DNA from: Pseudoxanthomonas sp.
Lineage (GTDB): Bacteria; Pseudomonadota; Gammaproteobacteria; Xanthomonadales; Xanthomonadaceae
NCBI RefSeq assembly: GCF_035999195.1
Contig: NZ_DASYGY010000004.1
Coordinates: 558,001 to 622,000, forward strand
Length of the DNA: 64,000 nucleotides
Direction of reading: 5' to 3'
Position 1 is the first letter of the stretch, and each line of letters starts with the position of its first letter. Below are positions 9,349 through 15,770 of this stretch, in pieces. The translations under genes were made by a program, and so were the position numbers. Under the pieces are notes generated by a model. That model ran no database searches. It worked only from the letters and a program-made list of their open reading frames with translations, and was not told the origin of the DNA.

Positions 9349-10130
9349 ACGCCGCCCTGCGCATCCTGACCTGGCTGATCGCGCTGGCGCTGGTGGCACT
9401 GCCGGTCGTGGCCGTGGTCAATGGCTGGATCGGCGCCGATCGCTGGCCGCTGACCCGCCTGCGCGTGCAGGGCGAACTGACGCGCGTGGATCCGGCCCAG
9501 TTGCAGGCCACGGTGCTGCCCTACGCGAAGCGCGGGTTCTTCGCGGTTCGCCTGGAAGACGCCAAGCGCGCGGTCGAGCAGCTGCCCTGGGTCGAGCGCG
9601 CGGATGTCCGCAAGCGCTGGCCGGACGTGCTGGAGGTACGCATCACCGAGCACAAGCCGTTCGCGCGCTGGGGCAACGACAAGCTGCTGTCCGAGCACGG
9701 TCGCCTCTTCCCGATGCCGAAAGAACTGACCGGCCTGGACCTGCCGCAGCTCGGCGGTCCCGAGTCGCAGGTGCAGGAAGTGACCGCGCTCTACAACGAA
9801 TCGCGCCAGCTGTTCGCGCCGATGGGGCTGGACGTCACCACGCTGGTGATGGACGCGCGCGGCAGCTGGTCGCTGCTGCTGGGCAACGGCACGCAGGTCG
9901 TCGTCGGCCGCACCGATGCGCGTCCGCGCCTGGGCCGCTTCGCGCGGATGCTGCCGCAGCTGCTGACCGCGGCGCAGGCGCAGCCGCTGGTGCGCGCGGA
10001 CCTGCGCTACACCAACGGCTTCGCGCTCAGCTGGGGCGAGGTGCCCAAGGCGTCGCCGCCGGCCGCCCCCCCGACTCCATTGCCTGCGCCGATCGCGGTC
10101 GCAGGTCGTCTTCTGCAGGGCATTACATGA
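9345..10130 (+). CDS. ftsQ: Cell division protein FtsQ
   Basis: FtsQ is a bitopic inner-membrane protein linking early and late divisome proteins. The 261 residues have a short cytoplasmic N terminus, one membrane segment at about 7-28, then a POTRA domain beginning LTRLRVQGELTRVD, and the FtsQ domain with VRKRWPDVLEVRITEHKPFARW. A Pro/Ala-rich tail ends it. It overlaps ddl by 4 bases and ftsA by 4 bases. Confidence 0.95.
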   Translation: MNAALRILTWLIALALVALPVVAVVNGWIGADRWPLTRLRVQGELTRVDPAQLQATVLPYAKRGFFAVRLEDAKRAVEQLPWVERADVRKRWPDVLEVRITEHKPFARWGNDKLLSEHGRLFPMPKELTGLDLPQLGGPESQVQEVTALYNESRQLFAPMGLDVTTLVMDARGSWSLLLGNGTQVVVGRTDARPRLGRFARMLPQLLTAAQAQPLVRADLRYTNGFALSWGEVPKASPPAAPPTPLPAPIAVAGRLLQGIT

Positions 10131-11362
10131 ATCGCAAGGGTGACAAATCGCTGATCGTCGGGCTGGACATCGGCACCTCCAAGGTGACGGCGCTGGTCGG
10201 CGAGTACGCACCGGGCAATCCGATCGAAGTGATCGGCATCGGCTCGCACGAATCGCGCGGGCTGAAGCGCGGCGTCGTGGTCGACATCGAGTCCACCGTG
10301 CAGTCGATCCAGCGCGCGATCGAGGAAGCCGAACTGATGGCGGGCTGCGAGATCCGCTCGGTCTACGCGTCGATCTCCGGCAACCACGTGCAGTGCCGCA
10401 ACTCGCCCGGCATCGTGCCGATCCGCGACGGCGAAGTGACCTGGGGCGACTTGGACCGCGTGCTGGAAGCCGCCAAGGCGGTTGCCATCCCGGCCGACCA
10501 GAAGATCCTCCACGCCATCCCCCGCGAGTACAAGCTGGACAACTCGCAGGAAGGCATCCGCAACCCCGTCGGCATGACCGGCGTGCGCCTGGAAGTCGAC
10601 GCGCACCTGGTGTTCTGCGCGCAGTCCGCGGCCGCCAACATCAGCAAGTGCGTGCAGCGTTGTGGCCTGCAGATCGACGACCTTATCTTCTCGTCGCTGG
10701 CCTCCAGCGTCGCCGTGCTGACCAGCGACGAGCGCGAACTCGGCGTGGTACTGGTCGACATGGGCGCGGGTACGACCGACCTGGCGGTGTTCGTGCAGGG
10801 CGCGATCTGCCACACCGCGTCGCTGCCGATCGCCGGCGACCAGGTGACCAACGACATCGCGCACATGCTGCGCACGCCCACGCCGGAAGCCGAGCAGATC
10901 AAGGTGCGTTACGCCTGCGCGCTGGCGCAGCTGGCCACGGCGGAGGAAAGCATCCAGGTGCCCAGCGTCGGCGACCGCCCGCCGCGCCGCCTGCCACGCC
11001 ACGCACTGGCGCAGGCCGTGCAGCAGCGCTACGAGGAGATCTTCGAGATGGTGCAGGCCGAACTGCGCCGCTCCGGCTTCGAGGAGCGCGTGCGCGCCGG
11101 CATGGTGCTGACCGGCGGCGCCGCGAAGATGGAAGGCGTGGTCGAGCTGGCCGAAGAGATGCTGCAGATGCCCGTGCGCGTCGGCATCCCGCAGCACGTC
11201 ACCGGCCTCGGCGAAGTGGTCGGCAACCCGGTGCACGCCACCGGCGTCGGCCTGCTGCTGATGGGCAGCCAGATCGAACACCCCCGGCGTCCGTCGCTGC
11301 CCACGGGCAAGGCGGGCAGCTGGTTCAAGAAACTGCAGAACTGGTATCGCGGTGAATTCTGA
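10127..11362 (+). CDS. ftsA: Cell division protein FtsA
   Basis: FtsA is an actin-like ATPase that tethers FtsZ to the membrane. The 411-residue protein has phosphate 1 (LDIGTSKVTALVGE, near 14), phosphate 2 (DMGAGTTDLAVF, near 211) and the adenosine motif TGGAAKMEGV near 329. The last 15 residues (GSWFKKLQNWYRGEF) form the expected amphipathic membrane-targeting helix. The stop codon sits in the loop of a perfect 12-base inverted repeat (11348-11375). Unlike the rest of the cluster, ftsA is not coupled to ftsZ; a 252-base gap follows. Confidence 0.97.
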   Translation: MNRKGDKSLIVGLDIGTSKVTALVGEYAPGNPIEVIGIGSHESRGLKRGVVVDIESTVQSIQRAIEEAELMAGCEIRSVYASISGNHVQCRNSPGIVPIRDGEVTWGDLDRVLEAAKAVAIPADQKILHAIPREYKLDNSQEGIRNPVGMTGVRLEVDAHLVFCAQSAAANISKCVQRCGLQIDDLIFSSLASSVAVLTSDERELGVVLVDMGAGTTDLAVFVQGAICHTASLPIAGDQVTNDIAHMLRTPTPEAEQIKVRYACALAQLATAEESIQVPSVGDRPPRRLPRHALAQAVQQRYEEIFEMVQAELRRSGFEERVRAGMVLTGGAAKMEGVVELAEEMLQMPVRVGIPQHVTGLGEVVGNPVHATGVGLLLMGSQIEHPRRPSLPTGKAGSWFKKLQNWYRGEF

Positions 11363-11375
11363 CGAATTCACCGCG
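11348..11375 (+). other. Perfect hairpin over the ftsA stop codon
   Basis: CGCGGTGAATTC (11348-11359) and GAATTCACCGCG (11364-11375) are perfect inverted copies separated by TGAC, whose first three bases are the ftsA stop. The sequence after it is not T-rich, so it does not look like an intrinsic terminator. In RNA it would form a 12-pair stem with a tetraloop at the end of the ftsA message. Its role is unknown; RNA stabilisation, processing or modulation of ftsA termination are possible. Confidence 0.7.
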
Positions 11376-11378
11376 TGG

Positions 11379-11587
11379 GATTCGTGATTGGAGATTGGTG
11401 ATTCGCAAGAGCAAGAGCAGGCAAGAGCGGTAGTCGAGGACAGAGAGCAGAGCAGCAAGCGGAAGGTAGACGGAACGATTGCGGTAGCGCGGTACGCAAC
11501 AACAACTAAAACACAACAACTCGTCGTGAGGCGTTGCGGGATCGGATGGCGGATATGCGCTCTCCGAATCACCAATCCCGAATCACC
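11379..11587. repeat. MITE-like element filling the ftsA-ftsZ gap
   Basis: The gap is bounded by a GATTCGTGATTGG-type arm at 11379-11405 and its inverted partner (CGAATCACCAATCCCGAATC and a few more bases) at 11565-11587; the inner 13 bases (GATTGGTGATTCG) match exactly. The interior is purine-rich, of lower GC than the flanking genes, and has no credible gene. The termini resemble those of the element at 6810-6910. Any promoter of ftsZ alone would have to lie inside or overlap this element; I could not pick a convincing one. Confidence 0.6.
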
Positions 11588-11614
11588 TATCACGGCACCA
11601 AAGAGGACAAGGAC

Positions 11615-12841
11615 ATGGCACATTTCGAACTGGTTGAAAAGATGGCCCCGAATGCGGTGATCAAGGTCGTGGGCGTGGGCGGCGGCGGCGGCAACGCCGT
11701 GGCGCACATGGTCAACGGCAGCGTGGACGGCGTGGAGTTCATCACCGCCAACACCGACTCGCAGGCGATCAAGAACTGCGGCGCCAAGCTGCAGCTGCAG
11801 TTGGGCAGCAACGTCACCAAGGGCCTGGGCGCAGGCGCGAATCCGGAAGTCGGCCGCCAGGCCGCGCTGGAAGACCGCGAGCGCATCATCGACGCCCTCG
11901 ACGGCGCCGACATGGTGTTCATCACCGCCGGCATGGGCGGCGGCACCGGCACCGGCGCCGCGCCGGTCGTGGCGCAGCTGGCCAAGGAGATGGGCATCCT
12001 GACCGTCGCCGTGGTCACCAAGCCATTCCCGTTCGAAGGCCGCCGCCGCATGCAGGTTGCGCTGAAGGGCATCGAGGAGCTGAGCCACCACTGCGACTCG
12101 CTGATCACCATCCCGAACGAGAAGCTGATCACCGTGCTGGGTCGCAACGCGACGATGATCCAGGCCTTCCGCGCCGCCAACGACGTGCTGCTCGGCGCCG
12201 TGCAGGGCATCGCCGACCTGATCGTGCGTCCGGGCCTGATCAACGTCGACTTCGCCGACGTGCGCACCGTGATGAGCGAGATGGGCCTGGCCATGATGGG
12301 TACAGGTTCGGCCCGCGGCGACGACCGCGCGCAGGCCGCCGCCGAGGCCGCGATCCAGAACCCGCTGCTGGACGACGTCAACCTCAACGGCGCCAACGGC
12401 ATCCTGGTCAACATCACCGCCGGCCCGGACTTCACGATGGCCGAGTTCGACGAAGTGGGCCGCACCATCGAAGGCTTCGCCTCGGAAGACGCGACGGTCG
12501 TGGTCGGCACCGTGCTGGACCCGGACATGCAGGACGAAGTGCGCGTGACCGTGGTGGCCACCGGCCTGAACCGCAACGCCGCCCGCCAGCCGGTCGGCCG
12601 TGGCGGCGACCTGCGCGAGCCGATGCGCGCGCCGATCAAGCTGGTCCGCGACGCCACCACCGGCATGCCGATCGACGACGGCTTCTCGATGGACCCGATC
12701 AGCGCCGCCACCAGCGGCTTGGGCCTGCGTCGCGGCTCGGCCTCGCCGGCGCCGTCGGCACCGGCGTCCGCCCCGGTCGCGGCGGAACTGCCGTCGGACT
12801 ACCTGGACATCCCGGCGTTCCTGCGCCGCCAGGCCGACTGA
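11615..12841 (+). CDS. ftsZ: Cell division GTPase FtsZ
   Basis: FtsZ is the tubulin-like GTPase that forms the Z ring. The 408-residue protein has the T1 loop VGGGGGNAVAHM near 22-33, the tubulin signature GGGTGTGAAP at about 108-117, and the conserved C-terminal peptide DYLDIPAFLRRQAD that binds FtsA and ZipA. The ATG at 11615 is preceded by a purine-rich AAGAGGACAAGG and gives the usual MAHFELVE N terminus; an in-frame ATG 81 bases upstream would lie inside the repeat element. A strong palindrome follows the stop at 12853-12876. Confidence 0.97.
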   Translation: MAHFELVEKMAPNAVIKVVGVGGGGGNAVAHMVNGSVDGVEFITANTDSQAIKNCGAKLQLQLGSNVTKGLGAGANPEVGRQAALEDRERIIDALDGADMVFITAGMGGGTGTGAAPVVAQLAKEMGILTVAVVTKPFPFEGRRRMQVALKGIEELSHHCDSLITIPNEKLITVLGRNATMIQAFRAANDVLLGAVQGIADLIVRPGLINVDFADVRTVMSEMGLAMMGTGSARGDDRAQAAAEAAIQNPLLDDVNLNGANGILVNITAGPDFTMAEFDEVGRTIEGFASEDATVVVGTVLDPDMQDEVRVTVVATGLNRNAARQPVGRGGDLREPMRAPIKLVRDATTGMPIDDGFSMDPISAATSGLGLRRGSASPAPSAPASAPVAAELPSDYLDIPAFLRRQAD

Positions 12842-12852
12842 TGTGATGTGCT

Positions 12853-12876
12853 CCTTCCCCCGCTGGCGGGGGAAGG
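12853..12876. repeat. CCTTCCCCCGC palindrome after ftsZ, possible terminator
   Basis: CCTTCCCCCGC and GCGGGGGAAGG form an 11-pair stem with a 2-base loop, 12 bases after the ftsZ stop. No T run follows. The same palindrome occurs at 56175-56198, and close relatives at 52353-52402 and 52487-52535, so it belongs to a dispersed family. It may still reduce read-through from the dcw cluster into lpxC. Confidence 0.6.
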
Positions 12877-13056
12877 GGCTGTGTACTGCCATGTCCCTTC
12901 GCTGCCGGGCCTTCGCCGGCCCGGCAGCCCTTTCCCGACGGCCCTACCAGACCGGTGTTGCAAGGGTGGGACAGACCGGTTCTTCCGTTAAGATTCAGTG
13001 GTCTGCGTGATACTCTCGCTGCCCGCTCAGGTTCCCCCCACCTGCGAACCCCTCCG

Positions 13057-13971
13057 ATGGCCCAGCAACGCACCCTCAAGAACGTGATCCGCGCGACGGG
13101 CGTGGGGCTGCACAGTGGCGAAAAGGTCTACATGACCCTGCGTCCGGCGCCGGTGGATACCGGCATCGTGTTCCGGCGCGTCGACCTGTCGCCGGTGGTG
13201 GAGATTCCCGCCAGCGCCCAGCTCGTCACCGAGACCACGCTGTGCACCGGCCTGACCTGCGAAGGCGCCAAGGTGCAGACGGTCGAGCACCTGATGTCCG
13301 CGATGGCCGGCCTCGGCGTCGACAACGCCTATGTGGAACTGTCCTCGGCCGAGCTGCCGATCATGGACGGCTCCGCGGGTCCGTTCGTGTTCCTGATCCA
13401 GTCCGCCGGCATCGCCGAGCAGGACGCCCCGAAGCGTTTCATCCGCATCCTCCGCACGGTCGAGGTGACCGAGGGCGACAAGGTCGCGCGCTTCGAGCCC
13501 TACGACGGCTTCAGGCTGGGCTTCACGGTCAAGTTCGACCATCCGATGATCCCGGCCTCGCAGTCGCGCGCGGAGGTGGAGTTCTCCACCGGCGCCTACG
13601 TGAAGGAGGTCGCGCGCGCGCGCACGTTCGGCTTCATGCGCGACCTGGAGTACATGCGCGAGCGCAACCTCGGTCTCGGCGGCTCGATGGACAACGCCAT
13701 CGTGCTGGACGAGTTCCGCGTGCTGAACGAGGACGGCCTGCGCTACACGGACGAGTTCGTCCGTCACAAGATCCTCGATGCCATCGGCGATCTCTACCTC
13801 GCCGGCCGCCCGATCCTGGGCGCGTACGAGGGCTTCAAGTCCGGCCACGCCCTCAACAACAAGCTGGTCCGCGCCCTGCTGGCCGAGACCTCGGCCTGGG
13901 AAGAAGTGACCTTCGAGGACCGCGCCATGCCGTCCCCGGTCGCCTACGCGACGCCGGCCTTGGCCTTCTGA
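13057..13971 (+). CDS. lpxC: UDP-3-O-acyl-N-acetylglucosamine deacetylase LpxC
   Basis: LpxC is the zinc enzyme for the committed step of lipid A synthesis. The 304-residue protein carries the zinc ligands in EHLMSAMAG (His78) and HKILDAIGD (His237, Asp241), matching His79, His238 and Asp242 of E. coli LpxC. The ATG at 13057 gives MAQQRTLKNVIRATGVGLHSG, the standard N terminus; an in-frame ATG about 100 bases upstream would add a non-conserved extension. It follows ftsZ as in many gammaproteobacteria. A short GC hairpin without a T run (13977-13993) follows. Confidence 0.97.
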   Translation: MAQQRTLKNVIRATGVGLHSGEKVYMTLRPAPVDTGIVFRRVDLSPVVEIPASAQLVTETTLCTGLTCEGAKVQTVEHLMSAMAGLGVDNAYVELSSAELPIMDGSAGPFVFLIQSAGIAEQDAPKRFIRILRTVEVTEGDKVARFEPYDGFRLGFTVKFDHPMIPASQSRAEVEFSTGAYVKEVARARTFGFMRDLEYMRERNLGLGGSMDNAIVLDEFRVLNEDGLRYTDEFVRHKILDAIGDLYLAGRPILGAYEGFKSGHALNNKLVRALLAETSAWEEVTFEDRAMPSPVAYATPALAF

Positions 13972-14172
13972 GACCTCCGTCCCTCCGGGACGGTGAATCC
14001 GTTGTCGCCCGGTTTCCCACCCCTGTCACACAGGGGCGTGCGAATGGTTACGCCTTCGCGAAATCGTGAACTGTGTCAGATTTTGTGGCCGGAAATAACA
14101 TATTCCTAACCTTCGGCTAACGACCCGACAGGCGGTGGCCGGTACCATGCCCCGTCCCTCGTGATGGCCGAG

Positions 14173-14640
14173 TCAAATTTTCCGGCCCCCGCGATGACCG
14201 CCCCGAGGGGAGGTCGCACCGGCGGAGTCCGGTTCGGACAGGAGGTCGAGGGCCGCTTGCAGCCCTCTGCGGGAGGCCTCCGATACGGGTACCACCGGGT
14301 TCTGCGCAGGCTTCTGGAGCGGTGCGAGGCTGGTTTTGGCGGTGACTTCGGTGACCGCCAGTCCGATGGATTGGGCCACGTTGATCAATTCGGGTGCCGC
14401 CAGGCGTAGCCGGGCGTTCCACACGGGGGAGTCGACGATAAAAACGAGCCGTTTGCCCGCCACGTTCGCCAACCGGCAATGCGGCGCCAGGGCAGGCGGA
14501 AGGCAGGGGCGAAGCTGCTGTTCCAGGGCGTCGAGCCACAGGGCGCGACGCACCGGGTCGGTGGCGGCATCCGTCAGCGCGGCCTGCAGGGCAGGTTGTG
14601 CGATGCCGGCGCGGCGCGGCTTGGACTTCGAATCAGACAT
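14173..14640 (-). CDS. dciA: DUF721 protein, probable helicase loader DciA
   Basis: The 155-residue protein has the DUF721 core (RLVFIVDSPVWNARLRLAAPELI). This family is known as DciA, which loads the replicative helicase DnaB in bacteria lacking DnaC. The location between lpxC and a secA-linked M23 gene matches the known dciA of Pseudomonas, which strengthens the call. It is transcribed against its neighbours: its ATG (14640) and that of the M23 gene (14649) are only 8 bases apart, so each promoter must lie within the other's 5' coding sequence. The C terminus ends in a Gly/Arg-rich tail. Confidence 0.85.
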   Translation of the reverse strand: MSDSKSKPRRAGIAQPALQAALTDAATDPVRRALWLDALEQQLRPCLPPALAPHCRLANVAGKRLVFIVDSPVWNARLRLAAPELINVAQSIGLAVTEVTAKTSLAPLQKPAQNPVVPVSEASRRGLQAALDLLSEPDSAGATSPRGGHRGGRKI

Positions 14641-14648
14641 CGGTATCT

Positions 14649-15599
14649 ATGAGCTTTAAGACGATCGTAAACAATACGCGCACCTGGTGGGCCCATGCGT
14701 CCGCCCATGGGGCCTACCGCATCCGTCTCGCGTTCCATGCGCGTCCGCTGGCCAGTGCCGCGGTGCTGGTCGCCGCCGGCCTGGTGGTCGGCGTGGTCGG
14801 GCGCAGTGCCGCCGGCATGGGTCAGGTCTCGCTGCTGCAGGCCAAGGCCGAACAGCGCGACGCCGAACTGGACCAGGTCCGCCGGGGTGCCCAGCAGGAG
14901 ATCAATGCCATGGCCGCGCGCCTGGGCGAGCTGCAGGCGCAGGCCAACCGCCTGAATGCACTCGGCGAGCGCCTGACCCGCGTGGGCCAGCTGCAGGACG
15001 GCGAGTTCGATTTCAACGAGCCGGTCGGCGTCGGCGGCAACGACGTGTCCTACGACATGAAGCCGGCCGACCTGAAGGACGGCGTGGACAAGGTGGAACA
15101 GCAGTTCGCCGCCTCCGGCCGGCAGCTGTCGGTGCTGGAGGCGCTGCTGTTCAACCGCGAGCTCGACAGGAATGCGACGCCCGGCCGCATGCCGATCGCC
15201 AACAGCTACATCACCTCCGGCTTCGGCGGTCGCGCCGATCCGTTCGGCGGCGGCGGCCAGAACCACAAGGGCATCGACTTCAAGGCGCGCGTGGGCGACC
15301 CGGTGCTGGCGGTGGCCGATGGCGTGGTGAGCTTCGCCGGCGTGAAGGGCGGCTACGGCAACGTCATCGACGTGGACCACGGCAACGGCTACGTGACCCG
15401 CTATGCGCACAACTCGCGCCTCAGCGTGCGGGCCGGCGACCTGGTGCGCGTGGGCCAGGAAGTCGCCAAGGCCGGCTCCACCGGCCGCTCGACCGGCGCA
15501 CACGTGCATTTCGAGGTGTGGGAGAACGGGCGCGTGGTCAATCCGCGCAAGTTCCTGGGCGAAGGCCCGACGCCGGTGGGACAGGTCAAGCGCGGTTGA
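14649..15599 (+). CDS. M23 (LytM) family metallopeptidase, membrane anchored
   Basis: The 316-residue protein has a cytoplasmic N terminus, one membrane segment at about 35-55, a periplasmic coiled coil at about 60-105 and a C-terminal M23 domain. The zinc motifs are intact: NHKGIDF (His206, Asp210) and HVHFEVW (His285, His287), so it may be an active endopeptidase that cuts peptidoglycan cross-links. The ATG at 14649 gives a sensible cytoplasmic start; an in-frame ATG 51 bases earlier lies inside dciA. An M23 gene before secA is common in Pseudomonas and Xanthomonas relatives. Confidence 0.88.
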   Translation: MSFKTIVNNTRTWWAHASAHGAYRIRLAFHARPLASAAVLVAAGLVVGVVGRSAAGMGQVSLLQAKAEQRDAELDQVRRGAQQEINAMAARLGELQAQANRLNALGERLTRVGQLQDGEFDFNEPVGVGGNDVSYDMKPADLKDGVDKVEQQFAASGRQLSVLEALLFNRELDRNATPGRMPIANSYITSGFGGRADPFGGGGQNHKGIDFKARVGDPVLAVADGVVSFAGVKGGYGNVIDVDHGNGYVTRYAHNSRLSVRAGDLVRVGQEVAKAGSTGRSTGAHVHFEVWENGRVVNPRKFLGEGPTPVGQVKRG

Positions 15600-15643
15600 T
15601 CCGCGCGGAACCAATCCGGGGCGGGGCGGTCTGACGGCCCGCC

Positions 15644-15675
15644 TTGATTCCCCGGGCGGCGCCCCAAGCTACAAT
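15644..15675 (+). promoter_or_regulatory. Candidate promoter of secA
   Basis: A good -10 hexamer, TACAAT, lies at 15670-15675, with TTGATT at 15644-15649 upstream. The 20-base spacer is longer than ideal, so the -35 element is doubtful. The predicted start (about 15682) is just before the hairpin at 15689-15709. Confidence 0.4.
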
Positions 15676-15688
15676 ACGGTGTTGCCAG

Positions 15689-15717
15689 ACAGGGCGCCTT
15701 GCGCCCTGTTTCGTTTT
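15689..15717 (+). terminator. Intrinsic-terminator-like hairpin in the secA leader
   Basis: ACAGGGCGC (15689-15697) and GCGCCCTGT (15701-15709) pair perfectly around a CTT loop, followed by TTCGTTTT. It may end transcription from the M23 gene. Because a TACAAT box lies directly upstream, it could also act as an attenuator for secA. Only one structure is obvious; I see no alternative antiterminator stem. Confidence 0.65.
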
Positions 15718-15770
15718 GGGGCCGCACACGCTGCGCCGCCCCGGCGTTCCCTTCCTTTCCGGTTCCCTAC

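Noticed and set aside
10007..12892. Very long open frame antisense to ftsA and ftsZ
   Set aside because: It mirrors two certain genes, has a His/Arg/Gln-rich composition typical of antisense frames in high-GC DNA, and matches no family.
13977..13993. Hairpin CCGTCCC/GGGACGG after lpxC as a terminator
   Set aside because: The stem is short (7 pairs) and no T run follows, so it is too weak to list as a terminator.
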